Assembly: GCF_024713945.1 (NCBI RefSeq)
Contig: NC_134683.1
Location: forward strand, 250,501-314,500
Reading direction: 5' to 3'
DNA: 64,000 bases
DNA from: Dermatophagoides farinae
Lineage: Eukaryota; Arthropoda; Arachnida; Sarcoptiformes; Pyroglyphidae
Shown here in pieces: positions 54,159-64,000 of the stretch. Both the position numbers and the translations under genes were made by a program. Under the pieces are notes generated by a model. That model was not told the DNA's origin. It saw nothing but the letters and a program-made list of their open reading frames with translations, and did not search any database. The stretch's first letter is position 1. Every line of letters starts with the position of its first letter.

Positions 54159-55407
54159 TCACTTGTTTGTGGCTTTTTGCTTTTTCATTTCTTCATCATC
54201 ATCATCATTGTCTTCGGCTGTAGGATCTTCATAGTCATCAATATGATTCCAAAATGTAATTGGAAATTTTTCAGGTGATGGTTCTGATGATATCAATATT
54301 CTTGTTATAAAATCAAATGTTACACCTTGACCAGGTCGATTTGAATCGATTGCTTTTAATAAACATTGAAAATTTTCTTCAAGTTCCGCGTCATTTTGAT
54401 TTAAACGACCGAATGGTATTCGTACGAAACCATAATCTGGTTCAATATCATCTTTGATCATTTTATATTCAATGCCATTAATAAAATAACGAACTAAACG
54501 TTCCATATCGAAACCAATATTACCACGTTGTTTGGTGGGAAAATAATTTCCAACCATTCCACGGATAGTGTTCAATTCAATAAGCATATCACCATGGCAT
54601 ACTAGATCATCGAAATTATCCAATGTTATGTCACCAACTTTAAGCATTCTAATGATATCACTTGATCCGGCTAATTCTGCTCCAGCTTTTCGGGCTTGTT
54701 CTTCATCTTCATCAGTTTTGCATAAAGCAATCACTTTACGTTTAATAGCGAACTGAAATAGATTTGGATATGAAACAATACCGGTAAAACGATTAACAAA
54801 TTTTGTTTTCTTCTTTGTTCGTAGATCTAAATCGATACGTGCTTCAACCAAAGCATCTGGTTCACCGTATAATTCTGGTTGATGAGTTTCACGAATCATA
54901 GCCATTACTTCAGTGAATGGATATTTACGTTCTTTATATTGATCCATGACGATAACATTATCAACTATTTCCGATAATCTTTTTCGATCTGCATCGTTGA
55001 ATTTTTTACTCACTGCTTTCAATGATTTATCTACCGATAATTTTTGTGGTTTCCATTCTTTCGGTGGCTCAACTTTCTGTTCCATACGACGTAAACGAGC
55101 TAATTTTTGTTTTTCACGTGTCGCCGCTATACGTTTACCTTTTCGGGCAGCATAACGTTTCTATGGAAAAATTAATGAGTCATTAAATAAAGAATCCTGA
55201 ATCTTGGACGAAAAAAACCACTTACTTGGCTTGTGAATAAATTATTCGAATCAATGTTTAATATCGATGAAGATATCGGTGATAATCGATATAATGCTGT
55301 TTGGATTGGGAATTAAAAAAAATAATAATCATAGATGATGGACCATTTGAGAATTACATACCATTTCTTGTGTATGATTGAAAACAACATTGAAGAAGGA
55401 ATGCCAT
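54159..55407 (-). CDS. Mitochondrial large ribosomal subunit protein uL1 (MRPL1)
   Basis: Exons 55407-55362, 55296-55226 and 55160-54159 join at N|GTATGT (phase 1) and CAA|GTAAGT (phase 0) with two 65-bp introns, giving 372 residues (human 325). The protein binds 23S-like rRNA at the L1 stalk of the mitoribosome. The N-terminus (MAFLLQCCFQSYTRN, then LYRLSPISSSI) is rich in Arg/Ser/Leu and has no acid until about residue 30, as in mitochondrial import sequences. KRYAARKGKR follows, as in animal MRPL1. Then come the L1 fold segments, including AIKRKVIALCKTDEDEEQAR, AGSSDIIRMLKVGDITLDNF, GNYFPTKQRGNIG and DFITRILISSEPSP. The C-terminus is acidic then basic. The gene is head-to-head with seipin and tail-to-tail with MELK (184 bp between stops). 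Confidence 0.9.
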
Positions 55408-55944
55408 GATTTGATTCCAAGAAAAAAAATTGAATCGAAAAAAAGAATAAATTCGTGGCCAACTATTTCAGCAAAGATCACATGTTTATCAATGTGTGAC
55501 AATACGAGTGTAAATAGTGTTTGTGTGTGTATGAACTAAAATTGATTCGAACACTTGTTGATGTTTTTTTTTTATATTATAATCGATTGTCATCGTCTCT
55601 ATTGCTTATCTCCTGCTACTTTGGCTTGGCTTTGCTGTGAAGTGACTGAATTTTTGTAAACAAATCATTGGCACCACTAACCAATTTCAATATTTTTGGC
55701 CACGAAAGCCTCGCGATTCGATTTATCTTGTCTTTGATCGCTCAATTTATCGTAGAAAAAATTTCCTGTCAATGAAAAAACGACGGCGGCAAATTTACAA
55801 AAAAAAATCGATCAAAATTCAATGTTGGCATTTGATCAACAACAACAATTCAAACTCATCATCATCCATCATAGGATGTGTATCATCTCGAATGATCATC
55901 TACTACCACAACCACCATCACTATTTTTTTTCCAATGAATACAA
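55408..55944. promoter_or_regulatory. Divergent promoter region of MRPL1 (-) and seipin (+)
   Basis: 537 bp separate the two outward-facing start codons. The right part (55700-55940) is less AT-rich and holds several TCGAT-like motifs. No TATA box was assigned. Short open frames here are Lys/Asn/His-rich and not convincing. Confidence 0.5.
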
Positions 55945-56949
55945 ATGGGCAACGTAATTTTATTTATCGTTAAGTTTTACCTATCCATATGGTTCCTACT
56001 AACAATTTCTGTATTGGTTTATGTTTGTCTTTATAATTGGCTAATACCTAGCTATGGTATTGATGAAGCAATTTTTTTTCATCATGATGTAGCTTGTACA
56101 CAAATGTTTACAACGTTATATAATAATTTAAATCATCATCAACCACAGCATCAATACTCATCATCTTCAACATATCGACCATTGCCATTACCACCATCAC
56201 AACAAAAACAATATGAAAAATATGAACCATCAACGGCTCTATGTCAAAATGTTTATTATGATGTTCCAAATAAAAGTTATCGTCAATTTTTCCATAGTGG
56301 ACATGTATATTATTTTGAATTACATTTACGTATGCCTGATTCACAGGCAAATCGTAACCTGGGAATGTTTATGATCCGATTACAATTATTTGATCAAGAT
56401 GATAATGAATTATTTGAAATTTATCGTCCAGCTATTCTGCCATACAATAGTTGGTTATTATCCGCGGCGAAAATGATTGCCTATATCCCGCTATATCTTG
56501 TTGGTTGGTTAACTGAAATCTATTCGATACAGGTGAAATTATTAGATGAATATGCTGATATTGAACGATTGGATTTTTCACTTATAAATCATATACGAAT
56601 CGAAATTGAAACATTAAAACCGATTGAAATTATACCGCCAAGTTTGTTGAGAATTAGTGTCCATTTACAAGGTATAAAATATTGGATGTATTTTTGGCCT
56701 ATCACAACATCATTGGTTATTATTGGTCTGCTGTTTGCATTTTTATTATTCATTTACTTATGTTCCATATTACGACGGCCAAAAAAACGAAGAAATCAAT
56801 CGAATGAAAATAATGATCAAGATGTTGATGATCGTGTTGCACAATTTTTCAATGATTCAAGCATTTTTGATCAACCAGATTCCACGACCACAACGAACAA
56901 TCATGATTGTCAACATCATTTATTACAAGCTAGATCTCGTTCACGATAA
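55945..56949 (+). CDS. Seipin (lipid-droplet biogenesis protein, BSCL2 family)
   Basis: Single exon, 334 residues; ATG 55945 is the first in-frame start. Seipin is an ER membrane protein that assembles in rings at ER-lipid-droplet junctions. Visible: TM1 (about 5-30), a lumenal domain carrying the family block YYFELHLRMPDSQANRNLGM (123-142), then FDQDDN, the conserved RPAILPY (161-167), membrane-apposed helices (AAKMIAYIPLYLVGWLTEIY), a beta-sandwich part (SIQVKLLDEYADIE; HIRIEIETLKPIEI), TM2 (about 248-275) and a basic then Asp/Asn-rich cytosolic tail. Odd: a Gln/His/Ser/Pro-rich stretch (about 60-95) sits in the lumenal domain before the conserved SGHVYYFELHL block. The family assignment rests on the LRMPDSQANRN and RPAILPY blocks. 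Confidence 0.93.
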   Translation: MGNVILFIVKFYLSIWFLLTISVLVYVCLYNWLIPSYGIDEAIFFHHDVACTQMFTTLYNNLNHHQPQHQYSSSSTYRPLPLPPSQQKQYEKYEPSTALCQNVYYDVPNKSYRQFFHSGHVYYFELHLRMPDSQANRNLGMFMIRLQLFDQDDNELFEIYRPAILPYNSWLLSAAKMIAYIPLYLVGWLTEIYSIQVKLLDEYADIERLDFSLINHIRIEIETLKPIEIIPPSLLRISVHLQGIKYWMYFWPITTSLVIIGLLFAFLLFIYLCSILRRPKKRRNQSNENNDQDVDDRVAQFFNDSSIFDQPDSTTTTNNHDCQHHLLQARSRSR

Positions 56950-58080
56950 CAAATTTGAAATGGCCTCGTTTAATTTCCGGTGCGCTTTAACTCCATATTT
57001 ATATTGGTATTATGTCCCAAAAAAACAAAAGACAAACCAAAACATACACATACAATAGTTGTGGTGATGATAGTATTATTTGCCTGTTGATTTTTTTTTC
57101 TACGTAAAAAATGGATTTTGTAAATCAAATGATTATGTAATTGTTATTTGTTTTCTTTCTCTAATTAACTAATTAATGCCAAAGTTTTGTTTAATATTAA
57201 ATTATATTTTCTCTTTTCTTTTCTTTGAATGCCAAAAATAAAATAATGCTCAATTTACTATTCATCAAGTGGATTATTATTTCACAATCCTTTGATCACA
57301 CAACACACCAGAGTGCAGTGATGGTGGTAACACCCTGTATATCCTATATATACCGAACAATTGTTACATCAAGTTTAGTTTAGTTCATCATATTCATCGT
57401 TAGTTTTTTTTTCTCATAGTCATCATCATTTCAGGTCAAAACAGAAATATAGAAAAAAAACTGGGCGATTTGCCATCGAAAAAAAACAAAATCAAATTAA
57501 ACTTCTATAAATGGAATTCATGAACTCTAGTGGACGACGGTGATGATGAAAAAATCTCATCATTTTCTTGGCAAATAAAATAAGGAAAACATTCATTTCA
57601 TTGAACTTTGATGTAACGATGGATGATGCTTGATTGTACTTTTGGCAAGATGCAAAAAAAAAAAAAAAATTCAGACATTTTTTTCTCTTTCCAAAAAGCG
57701 AAGAAATCCGTTAACGACTGCAGATGACTCATCATTATTTTTCTCATTTATGCTGCTGCTGCTACTGCTCATCATCAACGAATTTTTTTTTTTGGCGTGG
57801 CCATCACCATTTTTTTTCATAACCGACAAAAACGTAAAAAAAAATCGTTTTTGATTGGCTGATGACTTACCACTCACTCATTCAACGCCACGTTGCGGGT
57901 TTTTTGTGTGTGTGTGTGTGTTTGTGTGTGCACTACTACTACCACCACCACCAACGTGCATTAATATCAATGCGGTAAAAAAACTCAACGGTCATCGCTA
58001 CAACCACCACTGCTACTACCACTTTTTGAGAATGATCGTTGCTTTTTTTTGTTCGATCGGTTATTGTTGTGTGGCTTGTG
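56950..58080. other. Spacer between seipin and alpha-tubulin
   Basis: No gene is seen. The left part (to about 57240) is likely the seipin 3' UTR; an AATAAAATAA run lies at 57237-57246. The right part has a (GT)n tract at about 57905-57930 and mixed sequence that should include tubulin promoter elements. Confidence 0.5.
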
Positions 58081-58087
58081 TATAAAT
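58081..58087 (+). promoter_or_regulatory. TATA box candidate of the alpha-tubulin gene
   Basis: TATAAAT lies about 370 bp upstream of the start codon. A CCAGATT initiator-like motif follows at 58101-58107, at slightly short TATA-to-start spacing. The placement agrees with an upstream non-coding exon ending at the donor at 58327. Inferred, not measured. Confidence 0.4.
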
Positions 58088-58326
58088 TTCAAACTCATTT
58101 CCAGATTGAGCTACCATTTTTGTTCTGATTGTCGTTGTGTTTGCTTTTATTGCTTTTTTTTCTAATTTCGTTTGATTGTAAAGGCTTCATTGCTGTCCCT
58201 TTGCAATTTTCGATCATCAAAAAAAAAAATCAATTTTTAAAATCATTTCTTATTATTTCTCGAATTCAATTTTACCTCATCTTCATTACTTTTTTTCTTT
58301 TCTTCAAACGTGTTAATCAATACCCG

Positions 58327-58442
58327 GTATGTATCTGGTTTTTTTTGTGCAGGAATTTTTGTCTTGTTCAACCGTTTTTTCCTTGGGCGTTGTCCTTGTT
58401 TGATTTCATCATTTTGACTAATGTTTTTTTTTGTTTCTATAG
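58327..58442 (+). other. Probable 5' UTR intron of alpha-tubulin (116 bp)
   Basis: Donor G|GTATGT at 58327 and acceptor TTTGTTTCTATAG ending at 58442 leave a 9-base leader (TAACCGAAA) before the ATG. An in-frame TAA in that leader rules out an N-terminal extension. Introns at or near the start codon are common in alpha-tubulin genes. Confidence 0.55.
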
Positions 58443-58445
58443 TAA

Positions 58446-59804
<1,359 letters not shown>

Positions 59805-59978
59805 ACATGGAAAACAAACAACATTGATGGCCACCATTTTTTCAAAAAAATTTAATTATCGACATTTAAAAATGAGTAATTTCTCTTTTTCTTTTCATTT
59901 CCATCATCAAACTAAATTATTAGCATTGATTTGATCTTTTACTTTCTTTATAATCAATTGGTGTGTCTATCATTTTGA

Positions 59979-59984
59979 AATAAA
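59979..59984 (+). terminator. Poly-A signal AATAAA of alpha-tubulin
   Basis: AATAAA lies 175 bp after the tubulin stop and only 18 bp before the end of the convergent astacin frame, so the cleavage site should fall at or inside the opposing gene's coding 3' end. Confidence 0.7.
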
Positions 59985-60001
59985 AATTGATAATTTAAAT
60001 T

Positions 60002-60790
60002 TTAACATTCATATAATGCATTTATATTCGTTATATCAGCTTGAGAAAGGGATCGTTTAAAATATGATTCACGTAATTTAATTCGACGATTCCGTGGTAT
60101 CATTGTTGGTCCGCCATTTTTACTGAATGCTTTTGATCCATAAATCATGATGGAATTATAATCAAAATGATTTGCTGGATTATATTCACTAATTGGTATC
60201 TTCACAAATTGTTCCATCATTTCAGGTTGAATATTTGACCAATGAATTTGGAGATAATGATCACGATCATAGCGCATATGTTCATGATACAGACCGATTG
60301 CATGACATAATTCATGTATCACGCTACCTAAATCATGACAACCATTGCCCAATGACACAGTTTGTCGGCCACCTAATCGTCCGACAATTGAATGACAACC
60401 ATCGCCATTGGTTAAATGTAAGTAATCTCGATGTACTAATTGACGTTGTTGAAAACTAATACATGTACTTTGTTCAATTTTTCGCATAGCATGTATTATT
60501 GTTGATCGATGTCGTTGTAATGATTTGGATATCTGATATGGTATAATACCATTAGGCCATAAACGGTGATTACGATTGTTGGATAATATTTGGCCAATAT
60601 TTGGTCGACGTCTTCTTCTACTGTTGCTGCTTCTGATGATGACTGATTCTCGTATCGATGACGATCGACCTGCCACCATATATAATTGGATACCATTATC
60701 GATTGATTCGAATGATTGGAAATAGCCGATAATAATCGGCATCATAATGATCGTCGGCAATGCTAAAAAACACGATTTTCGATTATACAT
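60002..60790 (-). CDS. Astacin-family zinc metalloprotease
   Basis: Single exon, 262 residues. A hydrophobic N-terminal stretch (about 7-24) looks like a signal peptide or anchor. A short prosegment ends in a polybasic run (SRRRRRP, 57-63; furin-like). The catalytic domain starts near LWPNGIIPYQI. The zinc motif HELCHAIGLYHEHMRYDRD (from 159) matches HExxHxxGxxHxxxRxDRD, with His159, Glu160, His163 and His169. The Met-turn is SIMIYG with Met215 and Tyr217. Cysteines 110, 132, 151 and 262 fit the two conserved disulfides; Cys162 inside the zinc motif is extra. Oddities: Cys replaces the usual Met/Leu in HExxH, Ile replaces His in SIMHY, and no FxGD prodomain switch is seen. The product is probably a small secreted digestive or processing enzyme without CUB/EGF/MAM tails. 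Confidence 0.92.
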   Translation of the reverse strand: MYNRKSCFLALPTIIMMPIIIGYFQSFESIDNGIQLYMVAGRSSSIRESVIIRSSNSRRRRRPNIGQILSNNRNHRLWPNGIIPYQISKSLQRHRSTIIHAMRKIEQSTCISFQQRQLVHRDYLHLTNGDGCHSIVGRLGGRQTVSLGNGCHDLGSVIHELCHAIGLYHEHMRYDRDHYLQIHWSNIQPEMMEQFVKIPISEYNPANHFDYNSIMIYGSKAFSKNGGPTMIPRNRRIKLRESYFKRSLSQADITNINALYEC

Positions 60791-61099
60791 GGACCATTAT
60801 CGTTGTCGTTGTTGTTTTGATCAAACTAAAATGAATTAAATCTGACATTGATTCAAAAAAAAAAAAATTGAAACATCATTGATTCAGTTTAATGATAATG
60901 CACCAAAAGAAACAACAACACATGGCACCGGTGTTCAAACAAATTTTCTAAAACGGTAATGTTGAAATCATTTTTGTTATTTTTCATAATTTTCATTGAT
61001 TTTTTTTATTATTGCAAAAAGCACAGATTTTCAAACCTATTGTCGTTTATTTGATCACGTGTTTTCAATTTAATTCAAAACTAAAGATATGATTTATTG
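60791..61099. other. Spacer between astacin start and glycosyltransferase 3' end
   Basis: No gene is seen. It has an A-run (about 60856-60868) and otherwise mixed AT-rich DNA. It should contain the astacin promoter, read leftward. Confidence 0.5.
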
Positions 61100-62448
61100 T
61101 TATGGCAAATTCACCATCATTTGTTCAATATAATCAACCACTCGTTTTCGATCATTTGATTGCCGTAATCTTTTGGAAATCTTTTCAACTCTTTCACTCA
61201 TTTTGTCATCTTTGAGAATTTTTTCAATTTTTTCCAAAATTTCATCAGCTGTTGATTGATGAAGATCAGCACGACAGCCAAGACCCAATTCGGTGATACG
61301 TTGTGCATTATCAAATTGATCGCCAAAACATGGCAAGACAAGCATTTTTTTACCAAAATAAAGCGATTCCGTAACTGTATTATTACCACCATGTGTAATA
61401 ACCATATCGACCAATGGTAAAATCGACAATTGTGGTAAAACGGTTCACCATACATATTATCAGCTAATTTAATTTCAATTGGTCCTTTCGACACAATAAA
61501 TCGATGTTTAGATCGTGATAAAATATCAATTAATCGTGGCATTACACCATTGATGACACAACCCAATGTTCCTAGTGAAAAATAGATTAATTTACCAGAC
61601 ATTTTTTGCAATTTGTCTGGCAAAATAAATTCTGGCTGCTTAAATGGTAACCGGGTACCACGTATCATGTGATCGATACCAATCAATTTAATTGATCCAT
61701 CAATCGTTTCATCATCGTTCATCATATCTTTAAATCGTAATTCACGTGGCCATGAATACAGATTTAAATATGGTGAAAATGGATGTAAACGATTTGGAAA
61801 CGGCAACAAGTCTTTTTTGCGAGCATATTCATTAACACGTTCGATTATTGGTTTCATTGATTCATTCTGTATTTGAACGAATCGTTTCTATTCATCATTT
61901 TGATCGTTACATGGTAATCCAGAGAAATATGGTGGACAGCGACGATTTTGTTGATCATCCATAAACAAATAATGTGGTGCAGCCGACATAAGCCATATCC
62001 ATGGAATATTTGATCCAACTATAGCTGGTGAACAAATATATCGATCATTGATGATTAAATCAGGTTTTACCTCGTCGATTATTTTTCGATATGCATCTTG
62101 ACTCATACATTCATCATCAAACATTGCTTCGCAAGTGATTGGTAAACAATTTTGCACTATATTCCATGCATCTTGTTTATATAGATTCGAATATCGTTGC
62201 ATGAAACCTTGCCAAAAATCCAAATTATTATTTTCGGGATCTTTTCGTTTCTTAATGTCAAGTATTCGTTCTTCAAATCCATGGCCAGTTAAATAACCAT
62301 TGAAATCTGGATCTAATGCAAAAATAACATGATGACCACGAGCAACAAGTTCTTCACAAAATCCATGACATGCATTTAGATGGCCAAAACCATTTAATGG
62401 TGTAACCAATATTCGTAATTTTCGTTGTTGCTGATTTTCGCTACTCAT
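61100..62448 (-). pseudogene. UDP-glycosyltransferase (mite/bacterial-type UGT), interrupted by stop and frameshift
   Basis: A UGT reading runs from ATG 62448 to TAA 61100, about 449 codons if unbroken. The family transfers sugar from UDP-sugar to small lipophilic molecules. Visible: N-terminal LVTPLNGFGHLNACHGFCEE without signal peptide, then IINDRYICSPAIVGSNIPWI, and the C-terminal donor-site block ITHGGNNTVTESLYFGKKML followed by FGDQFDNAQRITELGLG. There is no C-terminal membrane anchor. Two lesions: an in-frame TAG at 61890-61888, after GLPCNDQNDE, probably where Trp stood since the frame stays UGT-like after it; and a one-base loss in an A4 run (T4 on the sense strand) at 61437-61440, before the SILPLVDMVITHGG block. 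No intron removes either. It may be a true pseudogene or an error of sequencing at the homopolymer. Soluble UGTs of this kind in spider mites are thought to derive from bacteria. Confidence 0.85.
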
Positions 62449-62662
62449 GATGATGATGATGATGATGATTTTGTCGTTTTAATTTTCAAATAAACCACAA
62501 TCAACAAACTAACCTAGATTCGCTTGCTATTTATTTCAAATTCAAAGCATAACTTCGTTCATATGACCATGAAACACGATGCATTAATCAAATCAATCAA
62601 AGTCAAATGAACGTTTATTTTATCAAACCAAGATATTAATCTATTCTAGTGATATGAATATA

Positions 62663-63085
62663 TCATCGACGTCGATGATTATGTTTTCGATTACGATTTT
62701 TTCTATGTTTCGATTTAGATTTAGTTTTTGTTCGTCCTCGTTCTCCTTGTCGTCGTTGTTGTCGTTTTCTACCCATACGTTGTAATAAATTTTGATCCCG
62801 ACAAACAAGATAATGTAATAATAGATAGCTATTATAAATTGATGATAAACGTTCAAAATTATTAAGTTCCTGGAGATATTTCCGTTCATATGTTTCAATC
62901 ATTGTACGTTCAGCTATGGAAATGGTTTGTTGTAATTCTATTGTAAATGAATCCGATGATGATCTATGATCATGATGGTGGTGGCCAATTGAATCTAATC
63001 GATGTACCACCGTTGTATCACTAGAACGATGAAATGATAAACTAGTACGTGCATCATGTAATTCACTTGAATGATAGGTATCCAT
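62663..63085 (-). CDS. Small basic orphan protein (hypothetical)
   Basis: ATG at 63085 after an A-run, 140 residues, single exon. The N-terminal half is Ser/His/Asp-rich (SSELHDARTSLSFHRSSD, and HHHHDHRSSS). A helical central part (TISIAERTMIETYERKYLQE, LNNFERLSSIYNSYLLLHYL) precedes a strongly basic C-terminus of Arg/Lys repeats (about 108-140). No signal peptide or known domain is recognised. The tail resembles a nuclear localisation or RNA-binding tail, but that is inference. A second open frame overlaps it (62641-62898) and is less convincing. The AdipoR-like gene lies upstream on the same strand, 345 bp away. Confidence 0.5.
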   Translation of the reverse strand: MDTYHSSELHDARTSLSFHRSSDTTVVHRLDSIGHHHHDHRSSSDSFTIELQQTISIAERTMIETYERKYLQELNNFERLSSIYNSYLLLHYLVCRDQNLLQRMGRKRQQRRQGERGRTKTKSKSKHRKNRNRKHNHRRR

Positions 63086-63430
63086 TTTTTTTTCACTTGC
63101 AAACAAAAAATTAACAAAACCATCAATTGAATTGGAAAATTTTGTATTTTATTTAATTTCTGGAATTTTCTTTTTAATCAAATTTTATATTTACATTAAA
63201 ATCAAAGAATTTTATTCATTTTTGATTGTTTGTGCATTTATTCAATTGAAAAAAAAAATTTAAATTCCTGATAATTAGTTGGCTGTTGTATTTGTGGAAA
63301 TGATTGATTAATTAGTTAATAATTTGAATTTGAAAAAGAGTAATAAGATTTCCATTAATAACAATCCTAGCTATCAATCAATCAATATATTAATATATTA
63401 CTAAATTACTAAATTTCGATTTATCTTGTT
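63086..63430. other. AT-rich spacer upstream of the orphan gene
   Basis: No gene is seen. The stretch is very AT-rich with ATTAATAT-type repeats at 63385-63410. It holds the 3' UTR of the AdipoR-like gene and probably the promoter of the orphan gene. Confidence 0.5.
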
Positions 63431-64000
63431 TTAAAACAGTGACGATGTTGTTGATACCAGGACATCAGAATGGTTTTGCATTAGATTATGATGATTATGT
63501 AACCGTGATTCAGCCATTAGATTAATACCATTCAGATGTACAAATGCGGCCAATACAACAAGAACATGAAATATTTGATGTGATTGAAACATATAATCAC
63601 ATTTTCCGGGGAATAATCTTTCTGGTATACGATTAGCATATAATAATGATCCAATTACATATAATGCTCCTTGTAATATGAATAGATAATAAGCAGTTAA
63701 TAGACGTGAATCCAATATGAGATACCAATGTACACCAGGAATAACATTCGATAGACCGAAACATAGAAAAACCATAGCACGAAAACCACGATATTGTGGT
63801 TCACCAAATTTATCCCACAATGAAACGGCTATCGATAAGATACATAATACCACACCAAATGAAATGTATAGTTTAAACATATTCAGATCTTCATAGAATC
63901 CATAATAAAGTGCTGGTGTCATTGATCCAATAATTTGGATTGATATGCCACAATAATCTAGTTTCGAGAAAATCTTTATAACTTTAGGTGATGCATAACA
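63431..64000 (-). CDS. Adiponectin receptor-like PAQR membrane protein (3' part, runs off the window)
   Basis: The frame is open from the window edge (codon starting at 64000) to TAA 63431, 189 residues of the C-terminal part. PAQR receptors are seven-helix proteins with a zinc site and ceramidase-like activity; AdipoR members influence membrane lipid and energy metabolism. Visible: FSKLDYCGISIQIIGS (its Asp matches the zinc-binding Asp208 of human AdipoR1), four or more hydrophobic helices, AVSLWDKFGEPQYRGFRA, the family block ANRIPERLFPGKCDYMFQSH, and SHQIFHVLVVLAAFVH with the two His of the zinc site. The tail after the last helix is His/Asn/Ser-rich. The third zinc His should lie just beyond the edge. 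AdipoR fits better than the more distant PAQR3 type. Confidence 0.93.
   Translation of the reverse strand, partial: CYASPKVIKIFSKLDYCGISIQIIGSMTPALYYGFYEDLNMFKLYISFGVVLCILSIAVSLWDKFGEPQYRGFRAMVFLCFGLSNVIPGVHWYLILDSRLLTAYYLFILQGALYVIGSLLYANRIPERLFPGKCDYMFQSHQIFHVLVVLAAFVHLNGINLMAESRLHNHHNLMQNHSDVLVSTTSSLF

Noticed and set aside
61846-61892. A 44-bp GTAACG...ACAG intron that would remove the UGT stop codon
   Set aside because: Too short compared with the 54-bp minimum seen here, and it does not keep the frame (a TGA follows at once).
62641-62898. Alternative minus-strand frame overlapping the orphan gene
   Set aside because: Ile/Asn-rich and shorter than the overlapping 140-residue frame.

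Overview
The window looks like nuclear DNA of a small arthropod, most likely an astigmatid mite (house-dust or scabies mite group). This is an inference from four things: strongly AT-rich DNA full of (CA)n, (CAT)n, (GTT)n and poly-A tracts; an innexin, so a protostome; introns of mostly 54-66 bp; and a UDP-glycosyltransferase without a signal peptide, of the kind described in mites. No bacterial operon, CRISPR array, rRNA or intact mobile element was seen.

Layout. 1-5,580: gene-poor, with one short ORF at 4.7-5.1 kb that carries a short-chain-dehydrogenase-like motif. 5.6-23.9 kb: one plus-strand innexin gene with exons at 7341-7366, 10676-10943 and 22693-23934, separated by introns of about 3.3 and 11.7 kb. 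Its first coding exon is preceded by a 1.75-kb in-frame open stretch that has no ATG before the canonical innexin methionine. 23.9-47.6 kb: a 23.6-kb desert of simple repeats with only weak candidate exons. 47.6-64 kb: a compact block. In order it holds a Gag-like zinc-knuckle gene (-), UBE2L3 (-), MELK (+), MRPL1 (-), seipin (+), alpha-tubulin (+), an astacin protease (-), a broken UDP-glycosyltransferase (-), a small basic orphan (-) and the 3' part of an adiponectin-receptor-like gene (-).

The genes do not form one pathway. They are housekeeping or cell-biology genes: gap junction, ubiquitin transfer, mitotic kinase, mitochondrial ribosome, lipid-droplet biogenesis, microtubules, lipid signalling. 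They are packed head-to-head (UBE2L3/MELK and MRPL1/seipin share 0.5-0.9 kb promoter regions) or tail-to-tail (MELK/MRPL1 and tubulin/astacin, under 200 bp between stops).

The points most worth a second look are the possible ACG-initiated N-terminal extension of the innexin, the intron-containing Gag-like gene with no pol beside it (a candidate domesticated retroelement gene), and the glycosyltransferase with one nonsense and one frameshift lesion. All exon joins were made by hand from splice signals, reading phase and protein similarity. No alignment or search was run.
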